Assembly: GCA_945952415.1 (NCBI GenBank)
Contig: CAMFIF010000005.1
Span: forward strand, 62,001 to 126,000
From: an uncultured Rhizobium sp.
GTDB lineage: Bacteria > Pseudomonadota > Alphaproteobacteria > Rhizobiales > Rhizobiaceae
Direction: 5' to 3'
DNA: 64,000 nt
Under the pieces are notes generated by a model, which searched no databases, was not told where the DNA came from, and saw only the letters and a list, made by a program, of their open reading frames with translations. The position numbers were made by a program, and so were the translations under genes. Shown piece after piece: positions 27,178-36,266 of the stretch. Each line of letters begins with the position of its first letter. Position 1 is the stretch's first letter.

Positions 27178-28194
27178 GTGAAAATCTCCCTGCGTATCTT
27201 CCGGTTGTCCCGGAAAGTGCTGATCATCCTGTGCGGCGTGCTGCTTCTCGGCGGCGTGGCCGGCGCAACCGCCGTCTATATCGGCAAGGACAAGCTGCTC
27301 GGGGCCCCGGAGGAGGATCATTCCGGCGGGGAGTGCACGGCGGTGCAGGAGATCCGCGATCAGCGCGATCATCAGGTGTGGCTCCGCAAATATATCAAGA
27401 TGGAATCGGCTGACGGCCTTACGCGCGTGAAAACGGCGCTCAGGGTGGCAGCGGCTGTCCATGAAAAGGAAAAGGCCGATCTCATCCAGGTGGTTGTGGT
27501 TGCGGAAAACGGGCCTGCCACGCGCGCCGGCATCAGCGGGCACGCGGTCGGAGCGGATGTCGTTTATGTGCCGGAGCCGGAAAAACTCGCCTCGCTCGGC
27601 GCGCTTCCCGTCCTCCAGGCCAGCTATGTGGATGCCCTGCCCACGGCCGCCGGCGCCTTTTACGGCACCAAGATGAAGATGCCGGAGGAAGAGGCCACCC
27701 ATATTCTGGCCTCCTTGCCGGAAAAGACCGATTGCGTCGATCCCGAAGCCGAGGCCAAGGCGGCTGCGGCCGAAGCGGAAGCCAACAAGGCTGAGGGCAA
27801 GAAGGGCAAGAAGGAAAAGGGCGGCGAAGGTGAAGCCGCGGCTCCTGAAGGCGAGGCAAAGGCCGGAGAAGGCGAAGCCAAGCCTGCGGCCGAGGGCGAG
27901 GCTCCGAAGGAAGGGGCAGCGAAGCCGGAAGCCGACAAGGGCTGGTTTGCCTCGATCAAGTCCATGGTCTTCGGCGAAGAGAAGAGCGCAACCGAAGGCG
28001 CTGCCAAGCCCGAGGCTGCGGCAGGCGAGGCCAAGGCCGAAGCACCCGCTGCAAGTGCGGAAGGCGAGGCCGCACCCGCCGAAGAGCCGTCTCAGGAGAC
28101 GAAAGCGCCGGAACCCGCGGCCTCTGGCGCCGCCAGCGAGGCACCTCCGCCGGTCAAGGCCGGCGAGAAACCCGCAGCGCAGAGCCACGGCTAA
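27178..28194 (+). CDS. Membrane-anchored Ala/Glu-rich protein, function unknown
   Basis: A 338-residue protein. The N-terminus MKISLRIFRLSRKVLIILCGVLLLGGVAG is a single membrane anchor or uncleaved signal. Residues about 45-180 form a folded-looking domain of unknown family, with a few Cys. The last ~150 residues are low-complexity, built from Ala, Glu, Lys, Pro and Gly with recurring AEGEA/GEAKA units. GTG 27178 is chosen because GGAG lies 9 bp upstream; another in-frame GTG at 27154 has no better site. The gene stands alone between two terminators. The tail looks like an extended periplasmic linker. Confidence 0.75.
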   Translation: MKISLRIFRLSRKVLIILCGVLLLGGVAGATAVYIGKDKLLGAPEEDHSGGECTAVQEIRDQRDHQVWLRKYIKMESADGLTRVKTALRVAAAVHEKEKADLIQVVVVAENGPATRAGISGHAVGADVVYVPEPEKLASLGALPVLQASYVDALPTAAGAFYGTKMKMPEEEATHILASLPEKTDCVDPEAEAKAAAAEAEANKAEGKKGKKEKGGEGEAAAPEGEAKAGEGEAKPAAEGEAPKEGAAKPEADKGWFASIKSMVFGEEKSATEGAAKPEAAAGEAKAEAPAASAEGEAAPAEEPSQETKAPEPAASGAASEAPPPVKAGEKPAAQSHG

Positions 28195-28216
28195 GCCGCC
28201 TGCCCAAATCAGACAA

Positions 28217-28249
28217 CAAAAAACCGGCGGATCGCTCCGCCGGTTTTTT
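28217..28249. terminator. Bidirectional rho-independent terminator
   Basis: Stem CCGGCGGA/TCCGCCGG (28224-28231, 28236-28243) with a 4-nt loop, flanked by an A-run on the left and TTTTTT on the right. It can end both the plus-strand Ala/Glu-rich gene and the minus-strand lysS transcript. Confidence 0.9.
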
Positions 28250-28267
28250 GCATCCGCTTTCGCGTGA

Positions 28268-29764
28268 TCAGTCGGCCTTCTGCCGGCGAGCCGGGAAGAG
28301 GATGACGTCGCGGATCGAGGGGGCGTTGGTCAGCAGCATGATCAGGCGATCGACGCCGATGCCGAGACCGCCTGCCGGCGGCATGCCCTGGTCCATGGCG
28401 TCGAGGAACTCGTCGTCCAGCTGCTTTTCCTTCTCGCCGCGGGAATGGGCCTGGGTCAGCTGCTCGACCATGCGGGCCCGCTGCTCGACAGGATCGTTGA
28501 GCTCGGAGAAGGCGTTGCCGATTTCCCAGCCGTTGCAATAGGTCTCGAAGCGCTCGACGAGGCGCGGCTCGCCCGGCACTTCTTTGGCGAAGGGCGAGAT
28601 GTCCTTCGGGAAGTGGGTGACATGCGAGGGCTGGATGAGCGAGCCCTCGACGGTTTCCTCGAAGATGAAGGCGAGGCATTCGCCCCAGGTCGCGTCCTTC
28701 TCCACCTCGAAGCCCTTGGCCATCGCGGCAGCGCGGGCCTCCTCGTCCGACTTGATGGCGAGGAAGTCGATGCCGGTCTGCTCGAGCACCGCCTGCGGCA
28801 TGGGCACACGGCGGAAGGGACCCTTGAAGGAGATCTGCCTGTCGCCATAGGTGAATTCGGGAGAGCCGTGGATCTTCACCGCCAGCTCCTCGAAGAGGCG
28901 CTCAACGAGGTCCATGATGTCCTCGTAATCGGCATAGGCCCAGTAGCATTCCATCATGGTGAACTCGGGATTGTGCCTTGTAGACACGCCCTCGTTGCGG
29001 AAATTGCGGTTGATCTCGAACACCTTGTCGGTGAGGCCCGAAACCAGCGTGCGCTTCAGGAACAGTTCCGGCGCGATGCGCAGGTACATGTCGAGCTTCA
29101 GCGTGTTGTGGTGGGTCTTGAAGGGCTCGGCCGTCGCGCCGCCATAGACGGAGTGCAGCATGGGCGTCTCGACTTCCATGAAGCCGTCGTTTTCCATGAA
29201 GCGGCGAATGCCCGAGACGATCTTCGAGCGCTGCTGGAAGCGCAGCTTCGATTCCTCGTTGGTGAGGATGTCGAGATGGCGCTTGCGGTAGCGAAGCTCG
29301 ATGTCGGCGAGACCGTGATACTTCTCCGGCATCGGAAGAAGCGTCTTGGTCAGCATGGTGATTTCATGGGCGTTGATGGTCAGCTCGCCGCGCTTGGTGC
29401 GGCGCACCGCACCCGTGACGCCGATGATATCGCCGAGATCGATCATCGGCAGAAGCGCACGCGCGGCTTCCGGCGTCGTGTCCTTGTGCGAGAAGATCTG
29501 GATCTTGCCCGAGGCGTCATGGATATCCATGAACATGCCGGAGTTGCGCGAGGAATAGACGCGGCCTGCGACCGTCACGATGTCGCCGGATTCGGTGTCC
29601 GGCTCCAGCCCCACATATTTCTCCGCCAGCTCCGCATTGGTGATCGTGCGGTGGAAATGGGCGGGATAAACGTCGCCGATCTGCTCGCGCAGCAGCTGAA
29701 GCTTCTGGCGGCGCACTTCCGTCGCATCGGAAGAAAGGGCGGTTTCGGTGGTCTTTTCAGTCAT
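28268..29764 (-). CDS. lysS: Lysyl-tRNA synthetase, class II
   Basis: Charges tRNA-Lys in the cytoplasm. The 498-residue protein has an N-terminal OB-fold anticodon-binding domain (about 55-180) and the class II core with motif 2 in RHNPEFTMMECYWAYADYED and motif 3 in GLGIGVDRLIMLLTN near the C-terminus. The length is standard for bacterial LysS. It starts 15 bp after gltX, so the two synthetases are one transcript, ending at the bidirectional terminator. Confidence 0.97.
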   Translation of the reverse strand: MTEKTTETALSSDATEVRRQKLQLLREQIGDVYPAHFHRTITNAELAEKYVGLEPDTESGDIVTVAGRVYSSRNSGMFMDIHDASGKIQIFSHKDTTPEAARALLPMIDLGDIIGVTGAVRRTKRGELTINAHEITMLTKTLLPMPEKYHGLADIELRYRKRHLDILTNEESKLRFQQRSKIVSGIRRFMENDGFMEVETPMLHSVYGGATAEPFKTHHNTLKLDMYLRIAPELFLKRTLVSGLTDKVFEINRNFRNEGVSTRHNPEFTMMECYWAYADYEDIMDLVERLFEELAVKIHGSPEFTYGDRQISFKGPFRRVPMPQAVLEQTGIDFLAIKSDEEARAAAMAKGFEVEKDATWGECLAFIFEETVEGSLIQPSHVTHFPKDISPFAKEVPGEPRLVERFETYCNGWEIGNAFSELNDPVEQRARMVEQLTQAHSRGEKEKQLDDEFLDAMDQGMPPAGGLGIGVDRLIMLLTNAPSIRDVILFPARRQKAD

Positions 29765-29779
29765 CTTCGCGTCCTGAAA

Positions 29780-31237
29780 TCAGTTCTTCGGGCCGACCAT
29801 GGAGGCGGCAATCTGGATGGCGAGCTTCAGCCGCTGGCGCACGACCGAGCGGCCGAGCAGCGCCATGCTGTCGAAGAGCGGCAGCGAGCGCGAGCTGCCG
29901 GTGACCGCAACGAAGAGCGGCGCGACGACGACCTTCAGCTTTTTTCCGAGACGGTCGGCAACGGCGCGCAGTTCCGCCTCGATGGAGGCGACGGTCCATT
30001 CCGGCATCTTTTCGAGATCGGCCTGAACGGTGGAGAGGATCTCTTGCAGCTCTTCCGGCGTCGACTTCACCTTGGCGAAATCGGCAGCCGTCAGGCCGAG
30101 CTCCGACTTCAGCAGGAAGCCGGCAAGATCGGGCAGTTCGCCGAGCTTGGTGATGCGCGAACGCGACAGCTTCAGGCCTTCCTTCAGGCGGTCGTTTTCG
30201 GATGCCCATTCCAGCACGCGGGCGAGGAAGCTCTCTTCCGTGATCGCCTCGCGGATCCAGCGGCCGTTCAGCCAGTCGAGCTTCTGGATGTCGAAGATCG
30301 CGCCGGCCTTGGAAAGGTTTTCCGGATCGAACTTCTCGGCAAGCTCGTCCATGGTCAGAAGCTCTTCGCCCTCGGCGATCTGGATGAAGAACAGGCCGAG
30401 GAAGTTCATCAGCGCTTCCGGCAGGTAGCCGAGCGCGGAATAATAGGAGATCGAGGTCGGGTTCTTGCGCTTGGAAAGCTTCGACTTGTCGGCATTGCGC
30501 ATCAGCGAGAGATGCATGAAGACCGGCGGCTTGAGCCCGAGATACTGGTAGATGAGGATGTGCTTCGGCACGGAGGCGAGCCATTCCTCGCCGCGCGCCA
30601 CATGGGTGATCTTCATCAGGTGGTCGTCGACCACGTTTGCCATGTGGTAGGTCGGCATGCCGTCGGCCTTGAGGAGGACCTGCATGTCGACCGCATCCCA
30701 CGGGATTTCCACTTCGCCGTAGACCCCGTCGACGAACTTGCACGAGCCCTCGGTCGGGATCTTCATGCGCACCACATGGGGCTCGCCGGCCTCGACGCGG
30801 GCGGTCACTTCCTCGGCCTTGAGGTTCAGGCAGAGGCCGTCATATTTCGGTGGCTTGCCGGCTGCGCGCTGTTCCTCGCGCATCTTTTCCAGGCGCTCGG
30901 GCGTGCAGAAGCACCGGAAGGCATGGCCGTCCTTGACCATCTGCTCGACGAAGGGCCGGTAGATCTCCTTGCGGTCCGACTGGCGGTAGGGGCCGTAGGG
31001 GCCGCCGACATCGGGGCCTTCCGACCATTTCAGTCCGCACCATTTCAGGGCGTCCAGCACCTTCTGCTCGAATTCCGGCGTGGAGCGGGTCGCGTCCGTA
31101 TCCTCGATGCGCAGGATGAATTCGCCGCCATGCTTCTTGGCGAAGAGGTAGTTGAACAGCGCGATATAGGCGGTGCCGACATGCGGTTCGCCGGTGGGAG
31201 AAGGTGCGATGCGTACGCGGACGCCGGAAGTGCTCAT
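29780..31237 (-). CDS. gltX: Glutamyl-tRNA synthetase
   Basis: A class I synthetase of 485 residues with the HIGH-type motif APSPTGEPHVGTAY and the KMSKS-type motif KSKLSKRKN. In most alphaproteobacteria glutaminyl-tRNA is made by mischarging and transamidation, and one of two GltX copies can do the mischarging; which role this copy has cannot be told from sequence alone. Start MSTSGVRV at 31237 matches the family; the frame is open eight codons further without a better ribosome site. It is followed by lysS. The upstream permease gene on the same strand is 132 bp away. Confidence 0.95.
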   Translation of the reverse strand: MSTSGVRVRIAPSPTGEPHVGTAYIALFNYLFAKKHGGEFILRIEDTDATRSTPEFEQKVLDALKWCGLKWSEGPDVGGPYGPYRQSDRKEIYRPFVEQMVKDGHAFRCFCTPERLEKMREEQRAAGKPPKYDGLCLNLKAEEVTARVEAGEPHVVRMKIPTEGSCKFVDGVYGEVEIPWDAVDMQVLLKADGMPTYHMANVVDDHLMKITHVARGEEWLASVPKHILIYQYLGLKPPVFMHLSLMRNADKSKLSKRKNPTSISYYSALGYLPEALMNFLGLFFIQIAEGEELLTMDELAEKFDPENLSKAGAIFDIQKLDWLNGRWIREAITEESFLARVLEWASENDRLKEGLKLSRSRITKLGELPDLAGFLLKSELGLTAADFAKVKSTPEELQEILSTVQADLEKMPEWTVASIEAELRAVADRLGKKLKVVVAPLFVAVTGSSRSLPLFDSMALLGRSVVRQRLKLAIQIAASMVGPKN

Positions 31238-31369
31238 GATGCTTGCCCGTGCTGCGGTCAAAGGGTCGATGCCGGTCTTCGCGCGCCATGCGCTTCCGGG
31301 CCGCCCTTTTTCATTCAGGATAGGTCTGGCCTTAGGCCATATTCAGCCCGGTCCGTCAAGCAAAAGGCA

Positions 31370-33142
31370 CTAATGGATAGGCCAGACCCAGAGAAGGGCC
31401 GGGATGCTGGCGAGCGATATGATGATCGACAGCGGCAGGCCGAGCCGCGCATAGTCGCTGAAGCGGTAGCCGCCCGGGCCCATGACCAGCGTATTGCACT
31501 GGTGGCCGATGGGGGTGAGGAAATCGCAGGCCGCGCCGATCGCCACCGCCATCAGGAAGGCTTCCGGGCGGTAGTGCAGCTGTGTGGCAAAGCTTGCGGC
31601 AATCGGCCCCATGACCAGCACGGTCGCGGCATTGTTGAGAAAGGGCGTGACCGCCATGGTGGCGACGAGCAGGATGGCGAGCGCCCCATAGGGCGGCAGG
31701 CCGCTTGCCACGCTGCCAAGCCAATGGCCGATGAGATCGGTCGCCCCCGTGGTGCGCAGACTGTCGCTGACGGGGATCAGGGCGGCAAGCATGACGAGGA
31801 TCGGCCCGTCCACGGATTTGTAGACTTCTGACAGCGGCAGCACGCGGAACAGCACCATCATGACGGCGGCAGCGAAGAAGGCGACGGGCACCGGCACCCA
31901 GCCGAAGGCGGTCACGATCATGGCGAGGCCGAGGATGGCGAGCGGCACCCAGACATTGCGCGGCGTGCCGAGCAGGATCGCCCTTTCGGCGAGCGGGAGG
32001 AGGCCGAAATCCTGCAGGAAGCCCGGCAGTGTCCGGCGGGTACCCTGCAAGAGCAGCAGATCGCCCGCGCGGATATTGATGTCGGCCGTGCGGTCGGAGA
32101 GCCGCTGGCCCTGCCGGTTCACCGCAAGCAGGCTGATGCCGTAATTGTTGAGCAGCGCGATTTCCCGGGCGGAAACGCCGATCAGGCCGGAATTGACGGA
32201 GACGGAGACTTCAATGGCCGTCAGGTCGGCGGCCGGGCTTTCCTGGCCGGGCGCATTGGCGGCGGGCAGGGTCAGGCGGGCGCCGGCGATCAGCCGATCA
32301 AGCGCGGCGGGCGGGCCTTCGAGAAGCAGCATGTCGCCCGTGTCGAGCCGCAGATCGGGGAAGGGCGCGCGGCGGGCAAGACCGCGCAGCACACCCGTTG
32401 CAATCACCTCGCCATCGCCGAGCGAGAGAACCTCGCGCAGCTCCCGTCCCTTCATGGGGCTCTGGTGGCCGATGATCGCCTCGGTCGAATAGGTCTCGTT
32501 TTCCAGCGTTTCGTTCAGCGCGCCGGTCTGGGGTGTGCGGTTCGGCACCAGGCGGCCGAGGAAGACGAGGAAGACGAAGCCGATGGCGGCGAGGATCGAG
32601 CCCACGGGGGTGAAATCGAACATGGTGAAGGGCTTGCCGCCGAGTTCGGCCTGCAGGCGGGAGACAACGATGTTGGGGGAGGTGCCGATCTGGGTCATGA
32701 GCCCGCCGATGAGCGCGCCGAAGGCCATGGGCATGAGATAGCGCGAGGGCGAGCGGCCGGATTTGCGGGCGAACTGGAAGGCAACCGGCATCATGATCGC
32801 CAGCGCGCCGATATTCTTGATGAAGGCCGAGAGCACGGTGACGACCCCCACGAGCAGCGCCAGCTGCGCATGGAAGGAGGAGAGGTTCGGGAAAAAGCGC
32901 TTGATCGCCAGGTCCACCACGCCCGATCGGGCAACGCCGGCGCTGACGATGAGGGCACTTGCGACGATGATCACGATATCATCGCTGAAACCGGAAAAGG
33001 CCTTGTCGAAGGGCACGATGCCGATGCCCACCGCAATCAGCAGCGAGAGCACGGCAACCATGTCGTAGCGGAGCTTTTCGATGACGAAGGCGGCCATCAT
33101 CAGGGCGATGAGGCCGAAGGCGAGCATTTGCGGAACAGTCAT
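31370..33142 (-). CDS. SLC13/ArsB-type permease with two RCK_C (TrkA-C) domains
   Basis: A 590-residue inner-membrane protein with a split transport domain: about five segments at residues 1-200, then two cytoplasmic RCK_C domains (about 215-300 and 305-385), then six more segments. The conserved IGTSPNIVV and ACDFLTPIGHQCNTLVMGPGGY blocks are typical of SLC13 (DASS) anion symporters of the large-loop type. Candidate substrates are sulfate or dicarboxylates; neither can be assigned. It stands between terC and gltX, all minus strand. Confidence 0.88.
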   Translation of the reverse strand: MTVPQMLAFGLIALMMAAFVIEKLRYDMVAVLSLLIAVGIGIVPFDKAFSGFSDDIVIIVASALIVSAGVARSGVVDLAIKRFFPNLSSFHAQLALLVGVVTVLSAFIKNIGALAIMMPVAFQFARKSGRSPSRYLMPMAFGALIGGLMTQIGTSPNIVVSRLQAELGGKPFTMFDFTPVGSILAAIGFVFLVFLGRLVPNRTPQTGALNETLENETYSTEAIIGHQSPMKGRELREVLSLGDGEVIATGVLRGLARRAPFPDLRLDTGDMLLLEGPPAALDRLIAGARLTLPAANAPGQESPAADLTAIEVSVSVNSGLIGVSAREIALLNNYGISLLAVNRQGQRLSDRTADINIRAGDLLLLQGTRRTLPGFLQDFGLLPLAERAILLGTPRNVWVPLAILGLAMIVTAFGWVPVPVAFFAAAVMMVLFRVLPLSEVYKSVDGPILVMLAALIPVSDSLRTTGATDLIGHWLGSVASGLPPYGALAILLVATMAVTPFLNNAATVLVMGPIAASFATQLHYRPEAFLMAVAIGAACDFLTPIGHQCNTLVMGPGGYRFSDYARLGLPLSIIISLASIPALLWVWPIH

Positions 33143-33249
33143 GGCGTGCGGATCCCGATTTCCGGTACGCCAGCAAAAGATAGCATGATGATGCCGTTTC
33201 CCCCTTCGACTGACGCCAGCTCATGAATGCGAAAGGGGCAGGAAAGGTT

Positions 33250-33281
33250 CCGGCCCGCTGCGCTTTCGCGATGCGGGCCGG
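33250..33281 (-). terminator. Stem-loop after terC
   Basis: A 9-bp GC-rich stem CCGGCCCGC/GCGGGCCGG (33250-33258, 33273-33281) with an inner CGCGAAAGCG hairpin, located 17 bp past the terC stop. On the minus strand it is followed only by AACCTTTCC, so the U-tract is weak. Confidence 0.45.
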
Positions 33282-33297
33282 ACGGGTGGCCTGCGGA

Positions 33298-34038
33298 TCA
33301 GGGCGTGGTTTTCTTCTTCTTGCGCCGCGCCAGCATGTTCAGGATCTCGACCAGCGCCGAGAAGGCCATGGCGGCGTAGATGTAGCCCTTCGGCACGTGG
33401 AAGCCCATGCCATCGGCAATCAGCGTCATGCCGATCATCATCAGGAAGCCGAGGGCGAGCATGACGATGGTGGGATTGCGCTCGATGAAGGCCGAGAGCG
33501 GTCCGGAGGCAACGAGCATGACGGTGACGGCAAAGATGACGGCGATGACCATGATCGGCAGATGCGGCGTCATGCCGACGGCGGTGATGATGCTGTCGAT
33601 CGAGAAGACGAGGTCGAGAAGCAGGATCTGGCCGATGGCCGATGCCAGGCTGTTGTTGACCGAGCTTGCGATGAAATCCTCACCCTTTTCCTCCGGGTCC
33701 ACATTGTGGTGGATTTCCTTGGTGGCCTTCCAGACGAGGAAGAGACCGCCGCCGATGAGGATCATGTCCTTCCAGGAGAAGGGATGGCCGAAGAGTTCGA
33801 AGACCGGCTCGGTGAGGTGGACGATCCATGCGGCCGTGCCGAGCAGGGCAAGGCGGAGCACCAGCGCCAGCGCAATGCCGATATTGCGCGCGGGACGCCG
33901 CTGTTCCTCGGGCAGCTTGTTCGTCAGGATGGAAATGAAGACCAGATTGTCGATCCCCAGCACCACCTCCATGACGATGAGGGTGATGAGGGCAATCCAG
34001 GCGGACGGATCCTGGAGAAGGGCTGCAATGTCCTGCAT
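33298..34038 (-). CDS. TerC-family membrane protein
   Basis: A 246-residue integral membrane protein with about seven segments. The two family motifs with acidic residues in the membrane are present: [16 protein letters not shown] and [18 protein letters not shown]. TerC proteins are linked to tellurite resistance and, in better-studied cases, Mn(II) export to secreted proteins; this form without CBS domains resembles YgdQ/YjbE-like members. ATG 34038 follows GGGGGAGGCG region signals on the minus strand. It is 102 bp downstream of the regulator gene and probably has its own promoter. Confidence 0.9.
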   Translation of the reverse strand: MQDIAALLQDPSAWIALITLIVMEVVLGIDNLVFISILTNKLPEEQRRPARNIGIALALVLRLALLGTAAWIVHLTEPVFELFGHPFSWKDMILIGGGLFLVWKATKEIHHNVDPEEKGEDFIASSVNNSLASAIGQILLLDLVFSIDSIITAVGMTPHLPIMVIAVIFAVTVMLVASGPLSAFIERNPTIVMLALGFLMMIGMTLIADGMGFHVPKGYIYAAMAFSALVEILNMLARRKKKKTTP

Positions 34039-34140
34039 GGGGGAGGCGTCTCCTGTCAAAGCGGCTGAGAGTGCGGGTTGCCGCACGGTCCTTGGCCGGA
34101 TAGCACAGGTTAGGCGGCGCGCAAAGCGCGGGGCGCTTCG

Positions 34141-34833
34141 TCAGGGGGCGGGGCTTGCTGAGCCATAGGCTGCGAGGAAGACGCGGACGGCACTGGAAAC
34201 GGTGCGGTCTATATCCTCCTTCGGCACTTCCTTGTCGATATTGCCGAACAGGCGGGGCTTGTAGAGGCCGGCGGTGGAAAGCTCCATGAACTGGACGGCG
34301 GCAAGGGGAACGTCGTCAATGGCGAGCTGGCCGGAGGCGGTGCGGCTCGCCAGATAGGTTTCGATGACGGAGCGCACGCTTTCCGGCCCGGTCGTGAAGA
34401 ATCGGGTGGCGAGTTTCGGCATGCGTTCTATGACGCCGATGACCGTGCGCATGGCATAGATAGAGCCGGGGCTCAGCACATGGGTGGCCAGCGCCGTGCC
34501 AAAGCGCGACAGGCTTTCCTCCACCGGACCATCGCCGGCAAGCGCCTGGCGCATGGAGGCAACCAGACGGCTTCTTTCGCGTTCAATGAGGGCCGCGAAC
34601 AGATCTTCCTTATTGTTGAAATAAACGTAGATGGTGCCCTTCGATACCTGCGCTTCCCGGGTGATGTCATTCATCGTGGCGGCGTCGAAGCCGGCCTTCA
34701 TGAAAACGCGCTTGGCCCCTTCCAGGATCTGGTCGCGCTTGCGCGGATCTTCCCCCGCCGCGCGCCGGCCCATGCCGGCAGGCTCGGTACAGGGGAGAAC
34801 ACCAACCGGGGAAGGCGAGGACATATCAGACAT
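34141..34833 (-). CDS. emrR: TetR-family repressor of the emrAB efflux genes
   Basis: A 230-residue TetR-type protein. The HTH at about residues 32-80 reads RDQILEGAKRVFMKAGFDAATMNDITREAQVSKGTIYVYFNNKEDLF, and the rest is an all-helical ligand domain. It is divergent from emrA, and two copies of one palindrome fill the 118-bp gap, so it should repress both genes until a hydrophobic ligand binds. In S. meliloti a TetR regulator named EmrR controls emrAB and responds to plant flavonoids; the name is transferred on context and is tentative. Confidence 0.85.
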   Translation of the reverse strand: MSDMSSPSPVGVLPCTEPAGMGRRAAGEDPRKRDQILEGAKRVFMKAGFDAATMNDITREAQVSKGTIYVYFNNKEDLFAALIERERSRLVASMRQALAGDGPVEESLSRFGTALATHVLSPGSIYAMRTVIGVIERMPKLATRFFTTGPESVRSVIETYLASRTASGQLAIDDVPLAAVQFMELSTAGLYKPRLFGNIDKEVPKEDIDRTVSSAVRVFLAAYGSASPAP

Positions 34834-34856
34834 GCTTTACCACTGTTCAGAACTTT

Positions 34857-34874
34857 TCGAACCATCCGGTTCGA
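34857..34874. promoter_or_regulatory. Predicted EmrR/TetR operator, site 1
   Basis: The 18-mer TCGAACCATCCGGTTCGA has 7-bp perfect inverted arms (TCGAACC/GGTTCGA) around 4 bp. It lies 24 bp upstream of the tetR start, where it could block that gene's promoter. Confidence 0.7.
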
Positions 34875-34920
34875 TTTCACTTGATATGAAGATTTAATGA
34901 CCTTATGTCAATGTCACAAA

Positions 34921-34938
34921 TCAAACCGCACGGTTCGA
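34921..34938. promoter_or_regulatory. Predicted EmrR/TetR operator, site 2
   Basis: TCAAACCGCACGGTTCGA matches site 1 at 14 of 18 positions and keeps the same arms. It is 64 bp from site 1 and 14-31 bp upstream of the emrA start. Confidence 0.7.
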
Positions 34939-34951
34939 TCATTTCCTATTG

Positions 34952-36151
34952 ATGGGCGTTACGATGGCAGCCAACAACAGAGCAGGCAAGATCCGGGCAA
35001 TTGAAGCCGAGGGTGCCGAAGACAATCCTGAGGGCGTCGAGGTTGAACGGGCCGAGGTTTCTTCCGAGGTCGAGGCTCCGCGCGCGCCTGCCGCCGTGCA
35101 GGCCGCTCCTGCCAAGAAGAAGCGTCGCGGCTTCATCCTGCCGGTGATCCTCCTTGCCATTCTGGGTGCCGGCGGCTGGTATGGCTACCAGTACTGGGTG
35201 GACGGCCGCTTCATGGTTTCCACCGACGACGCCTATATCCAGGGCGACATGGCAACGATTTCGCCCAAGGTCTCCGGCTATGTGGAAAAGGTGAATGTGG
35301 TGGCGAACCAGGCCGTGAAGGCCGGCGACCCGCTCGTTACCCTCGATTCCGGCGATTATCACATCGCTGCCGACCAGGCGAAGGCACAGATCGCCTCCGC
35401 CAAGCTCTCGCTCGACCGGATCGATGCGCAGATCGTCGGCGCCGAAGCCCAGCTCAAGCAGGCAGAAGCCCAGCAGCAGGCCAATCTGGCCCAGCAGCGC
35501 GGCGCCCGCCTGACGCAGAGCCGCGCCAAGGAGCTTTCGAGCCGCGCCGTCAGCAGCGCCGCCTCGCTCGATGCCGCCGACGTGACGCTTGCCCAGGCCG
35601 ATGCGGCGGTGCATGCCGGCGAAGCCTCGATTGCCGTTGCCAAGGCCAATATCGGGCTTCTGCATGCCCAGCGCGCCGAAGCGGAAAGCACGATCAAGAC
35701 CATGGAGCTTTCGCTCCAGAAGGCCGAACGCGATCTCTCTTTCACCACGCTGAAGGCGCCCTATGACGGCATCATCGGCAATGTCTCGGTGCAGGCCGGC
35801 GATCTCGTTTCGCCCGGTGCGCGCCTTGCCGCCCTCGTGCCCGTCAGCGATCTATTCATCGAGGCGAATTTCAAGGAAACCCAGGTCGCCAAGATCGTGC
35901 CCGGTTCCAGGGTCCATATCCATGTGGATGCCTACAAGGACCAGGACATTGTCGGCACCGTGACCTCGATTTCGCCCGCTTCCGGATCGGTCTTCTCCAT
36001 GCTTCCGGCGGAAAATGCCACGGGCAACTTTACCAAGGTGGTGCAGCGCATTCCCGTCAGGATCGCCATTCCCGAGGACAAGCTGAAGGAAGGCCATCTG
36101 CGTGCGGGCATGAGCGTGGTGGTGGACGTGGATACGCGCACCGCGCCATGA
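34952..36151 (+). CDS. emrA: EmrA/HlyD-family membrane fusion protein of a multidrug efflux pump
   Basis: A 399-residue periplasmic adaptor: an acidic cytoplasmic tail (to about residue 48), one membrane anchor (GFILPVILLAILGAGGWYG), the first lipoyl half (VSTDDAYIQGDMATISPKVSGYVEKV), a long coiled coil rich in Ala/Gln (about 150-255), the second lipoyl half and a beta-barrel. It links the EmrB transporter to an outer-membrane channel that is not encoded here. Start uncertain: ATG 34952 or ATG 34964, neither with a clear ribosome site. It is divergent from the TetR gene and controlled by the operators between them. Confidence 0.9.
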   Translation: MGVTMAANNRAGKIRAIEAEGAEDNPEGVEVERAEVSSEVEAPRAPAAVQAAPAKKKRRGFILPVILLAILGAGGWYGYQYWVDGRFMVSTDDAYIQGDMATISPKVSGYVEKVNVVANQAVKAGDPLVTLDSGDYHIAADQAKAQIASAKLSLDRIDAQIVGAEAQLKQAEAQQQANLAQQRGARLTQSRAKELSSRAVSSAASLDAADVTLAQADAAVHAGEASIAVAKANIGLLHAQRAEAESTIKTMELSLQKAERDLSFTTLKAPYDGIIGNVSVQAGDLVSPGARLAALVPVSDLFIEANFKETQVAKIVPGSRVHIHVDAYKDQDIVGTVTSISPASGSVFSMLPAENATGNFTKVVQRIPVRIAIPEDKLKEGHLRAGMSVVVDVDTRTAP

Positions 36152-36266
36152 GGCGCGGGCGACCGGTCATTGCCTGGGCGGCTCCCAGATTGCGGGCCGC
36201 CCGTACTTTTCGGTTCTTGAACGCTGCCGGCATCCCCTGATGCGGCGGGTAGGATGAGGCGCTGCC

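Noticed and set aside
28445..31831. Open frame of over 1100 codons on the plus strand
   Set aside because: It is antisense to lysS and gltX, whose motifs are unmistakable, and matches no family.
34060..34085. CTGAGA sequence near terC that recalls a TPP riboswitch box
   Set aside because: The other conserved TPP elements are absent and no thiamine gene follows.
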